64,000 nucleotides of DNA from Aurantiochytrium sp. KH105 (GCA_003116975.1 BGKB01000147.1:62001-126000); one strand, 5' to 3'. Counted from the stretch's first letter, positions 1 through 10,799 are shown. Notes: generated by a model from the sequence alone, not told the origin. Program-made: numbers and translations.

Positions 1-499
1 GCTGTCTCCCGTTTTGGGATTTTGCATTGATGTGAATCCCTGGAGAAAGAAAGGGCGCAGGTCGGCCGCGCCCTCGCGCGCGCTCGCAGATGCCTCGCAG
101 CCAGCGGGGCGGGACGGCGGGCGGCCTGGAGAGCGAGCGAGCGAGCGAGTGGGCTGGCGCGGGGCGCGACGGGAGGCAGGAGGGAGAGAGGGAAGGAGGG
201 AGGGAGGGAGGCGCGGGCGACTGCGCGCGGCAGCGCAGGTCAGCTGCGCCGCTTTTTTTGCTTTTTTGTGGTGCCGGAGAAAGAACGCGCGGTCCGCTGC
301 AGGCTACGAGTTTTAGAGCGAGATAAAGTCTGGCCTGTCGTAGTCGGCCCGCGTAGAACTGCAGCGCACATCTACAGATACAGGTGTAACATTGAGACTG
401 ATGTCAACTTGTATAATTGTCCAGGCGCAGCGGGTTTGAAATGGTGCCGGGGACAGGACCGATGCGTCCTCCTCGCCCGACTTCTCTTGTGCGGCTACG

Positions 500-528
500 T
501 TCGCTCGCTCGCTCGCTCGCTCGCTCGC
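500..528. repeat. (CTCG)n microsatellite
   Basis: About seven tandem copies of a 4-bp CTCG/GCTC unit in noncoding DNA, read directly from the sequence. Confidence 0.9.
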
Positions 529-1274
529 GCCCATGATGAGAGCGCAACGCTGCGCGGCGCTACGTGCCCGTGCCGCTGGCCCCTTGCCGCTGCTGCTACC
601 GCTGCTGCTCGCGAGGTGTCGCGCTCCCGGCTCCCGGTCATTCGCACGCGCCGCCGCGGTTCTCTCGTTCAAATCTTTCCCTCCCATGCGTCACCGCGAT
701 ATGCCACGCACATCCCGACACGCGTGGCCACGCTCGCAAAGACCCGCGGCACAGGTGATCGACCGACCGCACCCGCCTCGCATGGCATCGCACGGCATCG
801 CGCATGACACGACGTGACATCGCCGTCACCTCGATCGACCGATGGCACCTCGCGCGCGAGGCGAGCGCGGCGCGTCGCGTCACATCCGCGCCCGTCGAAC
901 GAGCCCGCGCTCGCCCGCGTCGTCGCCGCGCGGCCGCTGCCCTGGCCCGAAATTTGTGTTTCGCCGCCGCCCGAGGGGCCTTTTCGCGCGGCGTGCGCAG
1001 CTGCCGCTGCTTCCGCGCCCTGGCAGGCAGGCTGATGCGAGTCTGCCGCGTTCTTTGTTTCTCCCTCCTCCGTGGCCCTCGCCGTGGTTAGTTAGTTAGC
1101 TGCAGTGGGAAAGAGAGACCTCGATTTGGGAGCGCGAGGCCTCTGGCCGCAACGACGCGGAGATCGATCCATCCTGCCGCCTGCTGCTGCAGCTGGCCTG
1201 GCTGCCGCCCGCGCGGAGAAGGGGCGGAGGGCCGGCCGAGCTTGGCTGCCTGGTTGCGTGCTTGCGTGGCGGGC

Positions 1275-1296
1275 GGCGAGGCGAGGCGAGGCGAGG
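1275..1296. repeat. (GGCGA)n 5-bp tandem repeat in promoter
   Basis: About four tandem copies of GGCGA roughly 300 bp upstream of the E2-like start codon. It is one of several 5-bp repeats found in gene-upstream DNA of this window. Confidence 0.8.
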
Positions 1297-1594
1297 ATAT
1301 TTTTGGCGGAGTTTGGCAGGCCTGCTGCTGGGGCTTTGCTTGCGGGAGCTGATTGTTGCCTGTGTGTGGTCCGTTTGTTTGTGTTTGGGCGGGGGATTGC
1401 CGACTGGGCGGGCGTTTTAAACCAGTCTGCGGCGTGCGGTCTGCCTGTGTGGGGCGACGACGCCGGCGGCGCAGGGCGCAGGCGCAGGCGCGGTCGGGCA
1501 GACCCGCTCGCGCGAGCAGCAGCAGCAGCAGAGTGCGCCCGGAGCGAGAGAGCGCAGCGAGCGAGCGGAGAGAGCGAGGCGCGGCGCGGGAGAG

Positions 1595-2030
1595 ATGCTG
1601 CGCGCACTGGCGCTCGCGAGGCGCGGGGCGCAGCCGGCGGCGAGGATGCCGGCGGCCATGGGCATGACGCGGCCCTGGACGACCGCGCGCGCCCTGAGCG
1701 GAGGCCCCGCGCTCCCCGAGGGGGCGAGCATGCTGGCGCTCCCCGCGCTCTCGCCGACCATGGACAGCGGACGCGTCGCGGCGTGGACTGTCGAGGAACT
1801 CGGCAGCTTCTCCGCCGGCCAGTCCATCTGTGAGGTCGAGACCGACAAGGCCACCGTCGACCTCGAGGTCCAGGACGATGGCTTCCTCGCCAAGCAGCTC
1901 GTCCAAGCCGGATCCGACACCCTCGACGTTGGCAGCCCCATCGCCGTCATCGCCGAGTCCCTCGAGGTCGCAAAGGAGGTCCAGGCCATGGATCTCTCCT
2001 CGCTCCTTGCCGGCGGCAGCGACGACGCCG

Positions 2031-2070
<40 letters not shown>

Positions 2071-3106
2071 GACCTCCAGCGCCAGTGACGACGCCGCTGC
2101 GCCCTCGGGGCCCATCCCTGCCAAGCAGCTCGTCTCCCCCGCGGCGGCCTCGATCCTGGCCTCGTATGGCGTTGACCCTTCTACCGTCGCGGGCTCGCTC
2201 AAGAGCCCCAATGGCACGCCCATCATCGGCAAGTCGGACGCCCTCAAGGCCGTCAAGGGCAAGGATCTCGTTGACCAGAGCGCGAGCGCCAAAAAGGCTG
2301 CCCCCGCACAGACCTCCCAGCCCCAGCAACAAGCCCAGCCCCAGCAGCAGCAGCAGCAGCAGGCCCCCAAGGCCAAGCGCGAAGAGGTCGTCGTTCCCGA
2401 ATCCGAGCCCGAGCGCGAGTACGAGGACGTCGCCATGACCAACATGCGCAAGGTCATTGCCAGCCGCCTCACTGAAGCCAAACAGTCCCGCCCCCACTTT
2501 TACGCCACCATCGACTGTGAAATCGACGCTATTCTCGCCATGCGCAAGGAACTCAAGGCTGCCCTCGGCTCCGCGCCCTCCATCAACGACATGATCCTCA
2601 AGGCCGCCGCTCTCGCCCTCCGGGACGTGCCCCGCGTCAACTGCCGCGTCGAGCCCGATGGGTCCATCGTTCAGAACGACTCCGTCGACGTTGCTGTCGC
2701 TGTTGCCACACCGACGGGCCTTATCACGCCCATCGTCAAGAACACTGACCAAAAGGGCGTCACTCAGATCTCTGCTGATATGCGTGATCTTGCGGGTCGC
2801 GCGCGCGAGAACAAGCTCAAGCTTGAGGAGTTCCAGGGTGGTTCCTTTGCCGTCTCCAACCTTGGCATGTTCGGCATCACCGACTTCACCGCTGTCATCA
2901 GCCCGCCCCACTCCGCCATCATGGCCGTTGGTGGTGGCCGCCAGGAGTTCGTCTGCCCCACCGACGACCCCGCTGACATGAAGGTTGTCAACATGCTCAC
3001 CGTCCAGCTCTCTGCGGACCGCCGCGTCGTTGACGACCTCACCATGGGCCAGTTCCTTCAGGTCTTTCAGGCCTACATGGCCAAGCCCATGCTCATGAAC
3101 TTGTAA
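1595..3106 (+). CDS. dihydrolipoyl acetyltransferase (E2) / PDH protein X-like, mitochondrial
   Basis: A 503-residue member of the 2-oxo-acid dehydrogenase E2 family, acting in the mitochondrial pyruvate dehydrogenase complex. Residues 1-40 are Arg/Ala-rich without acids, as in a transit peptide. A lipoyl domain (about 42-120) carries the ETDKATVDLE motif with lipoyl-lysine K85. A Ser-rich linker is followed by a peripheral-subunit-binding domain (about 181-223, SPAAASILASYGVDP), a Gln-rich linker and a catalytic-type domain (about 270-503). At the usual catalytic motif DHRxxxDG the sequence is DRRVVDD, so the active-site His is Arg476 (codon CGC at 3020-3022). The VVDD variant is also what animal E3-binding protein X (PDHX) carries. 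The family is certain; a structural protein-X role rather than acetyltransferase is inferred. The start is the first ATG in frame and gives the transit peptide. Confidence 0.9.
2034..2069 (+). repeat. in-frame (AGC)n encoding poly-Ser linker
   Basis: About eleven AGC units inside the E2-like gene, encoding a serine run between the lipoyl and subunit-binding domains. A second CAG run at 2342-2362 encodes glutamines in the next linker. Both fall in linkers where length variation would be tolerated. Confidence 0.9.
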
Positions 3107-4643
3107 GCTGGCAGCCGCGCGATTGATGTGTCATCTTTCGCGCTCCTTCCTTTTTTGCCTCTTTTCTGCGCCAATCCAGCCTTCCCTTGGTCGTGCCAGC
3201 AAGCTGCGCTTCATGCATGCTCAGGCTATCTGGTACCGCCTCGCGCAACTGCTTTCTCTGTAGAGAGCTCTTACAGTTTGTTGCCCGTCTTTCCCGCGGC
3301 AGTCCCATACGTACTCTCAGTAGCCGACGACACACCGTAGCTGCTTCTCATGACTTTGCCCCGGGAGGCGCATCTTTCGGCTGGGCTCGCCTTTTCCTCC
3401 CTTCACTCCATCACCCCCAACGATCCTTACACCCTCAATTCACTCCCTTTCCCAATAAACGCAAACGCACGTGTCCAATTCCCTTGTTTGTTTCTCCTCG
3501 TTGTAGAAGATTGCCATTGAACTACAATGTGATACACTTGGAAACTCCCAAGAAATGCACGCTTTGTGGCGACAACAGACAAACACGACACGACATCCAA
3601 GCTATCTCGCAACATGAACGAGAATGTTCGTGCTGGCATCAAATGAGCGCCTTTGCGGCAAAAAACACATGGATTGTGCCAGCAAGCTTTGTGACAATAA
3701 ACGACTAAAAGGCGCTAAGATTAGGAACAACACCAAAGGAGCATCTAGGTATCTCAAACATTTTGATGCCACGAATTTCATACCAAAATGAGGCAGCCAG
3801 TACTCGCGTCTGCCACGTACTTTCGATTGTTTTCTACTTACGCAGGCTCCAACTCGTTGTCTGCCAGCTTATATTACCGATTGCTCGTCAAACCGACTCA
3901 ATCGCGCCATTTTGATGAAGGAAGAGAGGTATTGAGACGATCTTAATCTTGTCCAGCTTGAAGCAACCTTTTCCATTCTGCTGCTCATGCTGCTGTGAAA
4001 TCACGCCGAGATGCTAGCATCAAGCGCGCCAAGACGGATATGGCCACATATTCTACTGCAATAGTTCCGGACAGAATTGTCGGGGGCGATTAAAAACACC
4101 CGTCGTCACGCGTCGTCCAGTTTGTAAATAAGCGTCAATGCCTTCCGCGCCGATGAATTTTCAAAGATAGCCTCTGCGACACCTCTGTCTGCACTGCGAC
4201 ATAGACCTTCAATAGCTTATGACAGTCTCTTTTTCCGCCCGTATCCTCCGTCATCCGCGAGTTGACGTGACCAATCAATCCGTTGCCGCTCCAATCTATT
4301 CTAGCGCGCTTCTCCGTGGCGCCCCTGCGGCTGCCTATCGATCTGACAGGAACTGTGCCCAATGTCATTCCAGGCGCACGCAAGCGTGACGAAGCGCAGC
4401 ACACGGGATCTGCAGCAGTGCAAACTCGAAGGCTGCGCCACAGCCTGCAGTCCAACGCCTCAGCTGGCTGTTGTCCCGCAATCGAGCCTTGCAATGCACA
4501 GGCAATGCACGCTCCTACGCACCATGCACGAAGCCCGACCTGGGCTTCCCTATGACCTCGACGGGGCTGCGAGACCACCGTGATCGCGGGAATCCTCTGT
4601 CGACAGAGCAGTTACAGATAGAACGCCCTGAAGCTGAACCTGG

Positions 4644-4738
4644 ATGGGGCTGCGCGGGCGAAGCAATAGGCAGCATCCGGGCGGACCTCTATCGGTTACC
4701 CAGGAGAAGGCACGTGCGTACTGGGAGAAGCACCTCCT

Positions 4739-4813
<75 letters not shown>

Positions 4814-4946
4814 TCTGCGACAAGCGACAGGAGGAGTTGAAAGCTTTATCAGACCTGGTGGCGGCTCAATATCATCCACCCCATCCCCAGGAATCGACAG
4901 CGAACCTGCAAAGAACATAATTACTCTGCTACCAGACCCCTGCTAA
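4644..4946 (+). CDS. doubtful small polyglutamine-containing ORF
   Basis: An ATG-initiated frame of 100 codons. The segment before the repeat (EKARAYWEKHLL) looks protein-like. It is followed by about 23 glutamines from the CAG run and a Ser/Gly/Pro tail (GGVESFIRPGGGSISS) ending at TGC TAA. There is no recognised domain and no strong start context. A CCCAG just before the EKARAYW segment could be a splice acceptor, so it might be an exon of a spliced gene, or simply random open frame kept open by the repeat. Confidence 0.2.
4739..4812 (+). repeat. (CAG)n, about 24 units
   Basis: A near-perfect trinucleotide tract, the longest in the window, about 700 bp upstream of array gene A. A similar but shorter tract lies about 410 bp upstream of gene B. 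Confidence 0.95.
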
Positions 4947-5366
4947 TTGACGGTGGGAAAGTACTACCCACCAGGCCATCGTTGGTGCTGGTGTTAACCA
5001 ATCCATGCTTCTTTTTCACCTTCCTTCGCATCGATCAGTCGCGACGAAGCGCAGCTGGCTGCAGGCTACGGCGCCATCTTCTGCCACTGTGGGTTGGTGG
5101 GGTTCTGGCGTGATAACAGGAGTCGATGCATCCTGCGTGAGAAAAGTATGAACGCTCGCTTCTTATACACCGGGAAGCCGTGAAAGACCGATCTTTTGCT
5201 TCCGATGTTGCTTCCGAATCGGAGACAGGCAGAGGCTGTCGCCATGAGGAAAAGGCTGCTCTGCCTGGGCCGCAGCCGCCGCTTCAGATCGAATCGAACG
5301 ACCAGTATTACCTGATGGACTACCGAGCGTTCACCTACAGGGAGGCTCATCTCCAAGATCACGCAT

Positions 5367-5376
5367 GCGTTGACCA
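5367..5376 (+). promoter_or_regulatory. shared upstream motif GCGTTGACCA (gene A)
   Basis: Lies 142 bp before the ATG of array gene A. The same 10-mer, with at most two changes, occurs 110-198 bp before the start of all five array genes (8839, 15001, 17772, 20908). A regulatory role is inferred from this recurrence only. Confidence 0.5.
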
Positions 5377-5508
5377 AACTCCGAAGATTGGCCGCGAGAA
5401 GCAAAGTAAATTCAAATCCCTTACCGCGTACTTCGAGTTGAAAAGCAAAGACCAAACCAAATATCTGAGCGCAAGCTCGCTGGTGCACGTTCGCCCTCAA
5501 CGCCTACA

Positions 5509-7308
5509 ATGGATCGCTTTTGTGTGCTCATTGCTGGATTTCTCCTTGCCATCTGCGTTGGTGTCGAAGCCAGCTCCACGAGCTCCCGTTGTGTTGAAGA
5601 CTTCTACTTTCACGATGGATGGTGTCTCGGCCTTGCAAACCGTGACAAGGAAAAGAGATGGGCCCATCAGTTTCTCGTTGAAGACCACAGCTTTTGCCAA
5701 AAGAGGTTCGCGCATGGCCGCGACATTCAACCGGCCACCATTACCAACGAAGCCCAGATCGTCGCACTTCAAAAGGTCCTTGATGGAGAGGATCTTCCTT
5801 GGGCTTTTATTGGATGGGCGCCTCCCCAAGACTATCGCGGCGGCTCGATCAAGAAGCTCGAGGCACCCAGGCTTGACATGAAGAAGACGCCCAAGGCGCT
5901 CAAGAAAATGCTTGGTGTCGACATTGACGTCAGCAGCTGCTCGGGAAGGACGGAGTATTACTCTGAATCCGATTACACGGGGGGCGACAAGTTCCTGGAG
6001 CAATACTCCGACTATTATGGAGCCTATTCGTCCAAGGGCAGCAAGTACAACAGCTACACGTCAGATTCATACCACTACTATGATCATTACTCTGAAGGAT
6101 GCACCAGAAAGTCTGAGCTCATCATGACACGATCTGGCGACATCACTGTCTCCACGGATTCGAGGTGGACGGACAACTACGACAAGTCGTCTCCGGTATG
6201 CATGTATGAGGTCCCCGAGCGAAAAGAAACCAAAACGTGCCCACATTTTCTCGGCAACGGCTACTGTCGCTTTTCCAAGCCCACGGATCTTCGCGAGTTG
6301 GACTACACTGGCGACAGCTCGAACCGCAAGGACATCAGTGAGGAAGAGTGCTACAAGAAGTGCCGCCAATTCAGATACTGCAAGGCCTACGAGTTTTACG
6401 GCAAGAATAGAGAAAAGGGCATGTGCGAGTTACACTTTGACACACCTACTTGCGTCAAGCCGACTTTTCATCATAAAGTCACGCGCTGCGTAAGTCTCGT
6501 CGACAACAAAGACTGCTCAGACGAAGTTAGATTCTCCACGCCAGGGCCCACGCCCTTTCCAACTTCTCGGCCGACGCGTCCGACTCCTCGTCCCACGCCT
6601 GGTATCATCCCTGATAACGTTGACGAATATCCGTCATGTCCGAACAACATGATCCTGGCACAATGCTTTAAGCCCGAGTGCGAGAAGAAGTGCGGAGATC
6701 GCAAGCTAAACGGCAAATGCTCCAAGAAGGCTGACCGCGTCTGCATCGATCTCCCGGACCCAAAGTCCTCGTACAGCTACGATGCCGAAGTCACTTTCAT
6801 TGAGACCTATTGTCGTTGTCCCGAAGGCCTGATCAAGGACATGGTATCGCGCAAATGCGTAAAGAAAGGAAAAGAGTGCCCGCCCGCCATTGCCGCGTGG
6901 ACCGACAAGTGTCAGGAAGACGACGACAATGTAGTCGTTGACCTTTCGACAATCGGCTCGTGGACCAAGCTCGAGACAAATGTGGCGAGAAAGTACGAGA
7001 ACAACGCTGACTTGTGCTGGATCATTCGCGCCCCCGCGGGCAAGAAGGTCATTTTGCAAGTCGAAGGCGGCGGCAAGTCTCAAGCCAACAAGGACGTGCT
7101 CGAGGTATGGGATGTTCTCTCGCCTTCGAAGGCGACCTTTGATGCGCTCACCAGCGGCGAGATCGATACGAGGCTTCGCGAAACCTTTGATGGCAAGGTG
7201 AAGCGGCGGACGACGCTCGACGCCGAGTCGCAGCAGATGGTTGTTCACTTTTACTCGGATACGAAGAAGTCCAAGAACGGCTTCGACTTTTGGGTCATGT
7301 TTGTCTAG
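5509..7308 (+). CDS. secreted lectin-like/PAN/TIL/CUB protein, array copy A
   Basis: 599 residues. Signal peptide 1-21 (hydrophobic LIAGFLLAICVGVEA). The C-type-lectin-like domain runs from about 28 to 240: CVEDFYFHDGWC, later WAFIGW (the WIGL position), and a closing SPVCMYEVPE. It is interrupted at about 150-200 by a Tyr/Ser/Asp-rich insertion. A PAN/Apple-like domain follows (244-328; EECYKKC, YCKAYEFYG), then a Pro/Thr linker (343-372). Next is a TIL-type cysteine module (377-457; SCPNNMILAQC, YCRCPEG) and a CUB-like domain (468-599; CWIIRAPAGKKV, VLEVWD, HFYSD, GFDFW). The domains are recognised by pattern. A cell-surface, matrix or feeding role is inferred. The gene is intron-less and an AATAAA lies 34 bp after the stop. 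It is closest to copy B. Confidence 0.85.
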   Translation: MDRFCVLIAGFLLAICVGVEASSTSSRCVEDFYFHDGWCLGLANRDKEKRWAHQFLVEDHSFCQKRFAHGRDIQPATITNEAQIVALQKVLDGEDLPWAFIGWAPPQDYRGGSIKKLEAPRLDMKKTPKALKKMLGVDIDVSSCSGRTEYYSESDYTGGDKFLEQYSDYYGAYSSKGSKYNSYTSDSYHYYDHYSEGCTRKSELIMTRSGDITVSTDSRWTDNYDKSSPVCMYEVPERKETKTCPHFLGNGYCRFSKPTDLRELDYTGDSSNRKDISEEECYKKCRQFRYCKAYEFYGKNREKGMCELHFDTPTCVKPTFHHKVTRCVSLVDNKDCSDEVRFSTPGPTPFPTSRPTRPTPRPTPGIIPDNVDEYPSCPNNMILAQCFKPECEKKCGDRKLNGKCSKKADRVCIDLPDPKSSYSYDAEVTFIETYCRCPEGLIKDMVSRKCVKKGKECPPAIAAWTDKCQEDDDNVVVDLSTIGSWTKLETNVARKYENNADLCWIIRAPAGKKVILQVEGGGKSQANKDVLEVWDVLSPSKATFDALTSGEIDTRLRETFDGKVKRRTTLDAESQQMVVHFYSDTKKSKNGFDFWVMFV

Positions 7309-8484
7309 ACGAGTTGGCTAAGTAGCCTCTTGTCGAAAGAGAATAAAAAGTAAAAATCCATCTGCGCAACTTTTTACATATGCGATGTTGCGGCTGGTGA
7401 ATGAGAGAGCTCTGCGTCGTCGTAAAGGCTAGATGAGGCTGGCTCCCCATGGGCGAGAGGTTGACGTCATTGCGCCCATTGGCGTGGCGTCATTCTTGTC
7501 CCTCAATATTCACATTGAATCGTGTGCGCACTAGGCTTTACCCATGCCTAACCAGCACGGTGGGTTGGAATAAATAGGACACCCCTACTTGCCTTCTAAC
7601 CATGATTCCGTCACGTGCAAGAACAACCCTCTCCCCAATCCAATCAACTCAACGCTAGAGAAAGGATGACCAGTCGCGCTCACTCGCTGGACGCGTTGCC
7701 TCCTCTCCGTGTCAGACGCAAGCCAGATCGGTGTCCGTAAGTTCGTGCGTACTTCATGGGCCGATTATGGCCTGGTCTACGGACTGACCTGGCGGCAGTG
7801 GATGCTTTGGCGTCCCTATTGTCGTTTACTTCTTTCTCCCTACCGAGCACGCGCCGCGTTGGTGGCGCAGGCGACCGGAGTAAGCCTCGACTTTTGGAAG
7901 TTTGCACGTCTCGCTGCCATAAGCTCAGAAGAACCATTGGGCATGGCTGACCAACTCTGTCAATGCCGCTCCAGGCCCACTGCATGCATGAGAAGGCCTG
8001 TCTTCGGACCTAGTGCACGCGCAGAGCAGAGCCCGGCGATCTTCCATGACTCGGTTGGACAGAAAGGAACCCTTTGGTTGTTACACGAAGGTGGAATGAG
8101 TATACACGTATACACGTTTGTATATACATCTCTTTGCGGGCCTGGATCTAGCCCATCATCAACGCAACAACATCCTCTTTTGCTGTTCTACGACTCTTTT
8201 CATTGGGCGTGGCATAGAGATTGCGGGACTGATGACAGTGATGAAAGCCGCAGCAAGTCTCTTCCAGGTCCCCACTTCCAGAGCTACCAGATTGACCGAA
8301 GTCCAATCACGGACCTTGCACATGCACACGACGTTTGTTCACGGCTTCGTTCACAAACTCGGCAGTGGCAATGGCAGTGACTTTCGCGAAAAAGCCAGAA
8401 AAGCTGCCAGCGACCCCTCGGATGGTCTTCCTATCTTTCTCCTTTTGGCCGGCACAGATCTCGTCTCGCCAATCAATCATGACG

Positions 8485-8486
<2 letters not shown>

Positions 8487-8539
<53 letters not shown>
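8487..8539 (+). repeat. (CAG)n, about 17 units
   Basis: Trinucleotide tract about 410 bp upstream of array copy B. Its placement parallels the longer tract upstream of copy A, which suggests the flank was duplicated with the gene. Confidence 0.95.
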
Positions 8540-8540
<1 letters not shown>

Positions 8541-8838
8541 CCAACCTTTGCCGAAGGGAATTTCCCCACGGCTTGGCAGCAGCCCTTACTTCGTGGTCGG
8601 CCTCTTCCTCCTCGCCAGCTCCTTTCGATCCGCGAAAGGCAGCACGAGCCACCAGGCTTGCCAGCGATACGCATTGTATACCAACATCCATTTTGAAGCT
8701 TGGGACAAGTTCCACAAAATCGGTTTGCCCTTCTGATCAAGGCGGAAATGTTGCTGAACCTCCCCCACCCTCCCCATCTTCAAGAAATGATGAATCGCGC
8801 CTGAACCAGACCATACTAATACCTCGTAGATCATGCAC

Positions 8839-8848
8839 GCGTTGATCA
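8839..8848 (+). promoter_or_regulatory. shared upstream motif GCGTTGATCA (gene B)
   Basis: Lies 110 bp before the first ATG of copy B. Surrounding bases (AGATCATGCAC) also align with the copy A flank (AGATCACGCAT), so A and B share a duplicated promoter here. Confidence 0.5.
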
Positions 8849-8948
8849 GGATCCTATAATGCGCGGAAAACAGAGCAAGCCAACGTCTTGACCACCAAGC
8901 AAATCCCCAAGCTAGTCTCTCAGCTCGACGTTTCTCGAACACGCAACC

Positions 8949-10799
8949 ATGTCGCTCGCAATGGATCGCTTTTGCATACTCGTCGCAGGCCTTTTGCTGG
9001 CTATCTGCGTTGGTGTTGAGGCCAGCTCCACGAGCTCTCGCTGCGTCGAAGGCTTTTACTTTCACGATGGATGGTGTCTTGGCCTTGCGAACCGAGACAA
9101 AAAGAAGCGCTGGCGTCACCAATTTCTTGATGAAGATTATAGTTTTTGCCAAAAGAGGTTTGCCCATGGTCGCGACATTCAACCGGCCACCATTACCAGC
9201 GAAGGCCAACTCGAAGCGCTCCAAAAAGTTCTTGATGGAGAGGACCTTCCTTGGGCTTTTCTTGGCTGGGCGCCTCCCCAGGACTATCGCGGCGGCTCGA
9301 TCAAGAAGCTCGAGGCACCCAGGCTTGACATGAAGAAGACGCCCAAGGCGCTCAAGAACATGCTTGGTGTCGACATTGACGTCAGCAGCTGCTCGGGAAG
9401 GACGGAGTATTACTCTGAATCCGATTACACGGGGGGCGACACGTACGCGGAGGAGTTTTACTCCAACAATTATGGAACCTATTCGTCCAAGGGTAGCAAG
9501 TACAATAGCTACACGTCAGATTCATACGCCTATGATAATGAGTACTCTGATGAGTACTCTGCTGGATGCAACCGTAAGTCTAAGCTAATCATGACACGGT
9601 CTGGCGATGTCACTGTCTCGACAAATTCGTGGTCGACGGACAGCTACGCGAAGTCCTCCCCGGTATGCATGTATGAGGTCCCCGAGAGAAAAGAATCCAA
9701 GACCTGCCCGCAGCTCTTGGGCAACGGCTACTGTCGCTTTGCTAAACCCACGGATCTTCGCGAGACAGATTACGATGGCGACAGCTCAAACCGCGAGAAG
9801 ATCAGTGAGGAAGAGTGCTACAAGAAGTGCGTAAATTTTGCCTACTGCAAGGCCTACGAGTTTTACGGCAAGAACAGAGAAAAGGGGACGTGCGAAATGC
9901 ACTTTGATACGCCTGTTCGCATCAAGACGACCTCGAGTCACAAGCTCACACACTGCGCTGTCCTCGTCGAAGACCAGGACTGCTCGGATGAGGTTACCTT
10001 TGCCACGCCGGCGCCCACGCCGGAACCCACTCGAAGCCCTACACCCTTTCCAACTTCTCGGCCTACGAAGCCAACCCCGAGCCCCACGCTCGCCACCATT
10101 CCTGATAACGTTGACGAATACCCGTCATGCCCGAACAACATGATCCTGGCACAGTGCTTCAAGCCCGAGTGCGAAAAGAAGTGCGGAGATCGCAAGCTTA
10201 ACGGCAAATGCTCCAAGAAGGCTGACCGCGTCTGCATCGATATCCCGGACCCAAAGTCCTCGTACAGCTACGATGCCGAAGCCACTTTCATTGAGACCTA
10301 TTGTCGATGTCCCGAAGGCCTGATCAAGGACACGGCATCGCGCAAGTGTGTCAAGAAAGGAAAAGAGTGCCCACCCGCCATTGCTGCGTGGACCGACAAG
10401 TGCCAGGAAGACGACGACAATGTAGTCGTTGACCTCACGACAATCGGCTCGTGGACCAAGCTCGAGACAAATGTGGCGAAAAAGTACGAGAACAACGCTG
10501 ACTTGTGCTGGATCATTCGCGCCCCCGCGGGCAAGAAGGTTATTCTGCAAGTCGAAGGCGGCGGCAAGTCTCAAGCCAAAAAGGATGTGCTCGAGGTATG
10601 GGATGTCCTTTCGCCTTCGGAGGCCACCTTTGATGCGCTTAGCAGTGGCGATGTAGATACCGAGCTGCGCGAAACCTTTGATGGCAAGGTGAAGCGGCGG
10701 ACGACGCTCGACGCCGAGTCGCAGCAGATGGTTGTTCACTTTTACTCGGACAAGAAAAAGGTTCAGACTGGCTTCGACTTTTGGGCCATGTACGTCTAG
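8949..10799 (+). CDS. secreted lectin-like/PAN/TIL/CUB protein, array copy B
   Basis: 616 residues from the first ATG. The fifth codon (8961) is also ATG and matches the MDRFC start of copy A, so either may be used. Same order as A: signal peptide, lectin-like domain with FYFHDGWCLGL and a Tyr/Ser/Asp-rich insertion, PAN/Apple-like domain (from C253), a longer Pro/Thr linker with PTP repeats, TIL module and CUB-like domain ending GFDFW. Identity with A is very high in the TIL-CUB half and in one 159-bp block of the lectin domain, and lower elsewhere, which suggests gene conversion. AATAAA at 10882-10887 is the likely poly(A) signal. Function is inferred as extracellular binding. Confidence 0.85.
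   Translation: MSLAMDRFCILVAGLLLAICVGVEASSTSSRCVEGFYFHDGWCLGLANRDKKKRWRHQFLDEDYSFCQKRFAHGRDIQPATITSEGQLEALQKVLDGEDLPWAFLGWAPPQDYRGGSIKKLEAPRLDMKKTPKALKNMLGVDIDVSSCSGRTEYYSESDYTGGDTYAEEFYSNNYGTYSSKGSKYNSYTSDSYAYDNEYSDEYSAGCNRKSKLIMTRSGDVTVSTNSWSTDSYAKSSPVCMYEVPERKESKTCPQLLGNGYCRFAKPTDLRETDYDGDSSNREKISEEECYKKCVNFAYCKAYEFYGKNREKGTCEMHFDTPVRIKTTSSHKLTHCAVLVEDQDCSDEVTFATPAPTPEPTRSPTPFPTSRPTKPTPSPTLATIPDNVDEYPSCPNNMILAQCFKPECEKKCGDRKLNGKCSKKADRVCIDIPDPKSSYSYDAEATFIETYCRCPEGLIKDTASRKCVKKGKECPPAIAAWTDKCQEDDDNVVVDLTTIGSWTKLETNVAKKYENNADLCWIIRAPAGKKVILQVEGGGKSQAKKDVLEVWDVLSPSEATFDALSSGDVDTELRETFDGKVKRRTTLDAESQQMVVHFYSDKKKVQTGFDFWAMYV

Larger units (their letters stand above)
1..1594. other. intergenic / 5' flank of the E2-like gene
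   Basis: No convincing gene is visible. The stretch is GC-rich and holds low-complexity DNA: a GAGC-type run near 130-150, a (CTCG)n run at 500-528 and a GGCGA 5-bp tandem repeat at 1275-1296. The open frames here are short, Arg/Ala-rich and mutually overlapping, as expected of unconstrained GC-rich sequence. The last few hundred bases are probably promoter and 5' UTR of the gene starting at 1595. Confidence 0.6.
3107..5508. other. long intergenic region before the lectin/PAN array
   Basis: About 2.4 kb with lower GC than the flanking genes. It contains AATAAA-type signals downstream of the E2-like gene (3453 and 3701 areas), a 24-unit CAG run (4739-4812) and the promoter of array gene A. 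No long frame has convincing codon use. A small polyQ-containing frame at 4644-4946 is listed separately as doubtful. Confidence 0.6.
7309..8948. other. intergenic between array copies A and B
   Basis: Begins with AATAAA (7342-7347), probably the poly(A) signal of copy A. It contains a CAG run (8487-8539) and the promoter of copy B, which is partly alignable to that of copy A around the GCGTTGA motif. A frame from ATG 8479 through the CAG run to 8736 encodes polyQ then about 60 ordinary residues without recognisable similarity; I do not call it a gene. Confidence 0.5.

Noticed and set aside
1088..2911. 607-codon minus-strand frame opposite the E2-like gene
   Set aside because: It is the antisense shadow of a clear E2-family gene; composition is Gly/Leu/Arg-rich with no domain.
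8479..8736. Possible small polyQ protein upstream of copy B
   Set aside because: The frame is kept open by the CAG run; the rest shows no similarity to the array proteins and lies in the likely promoter.
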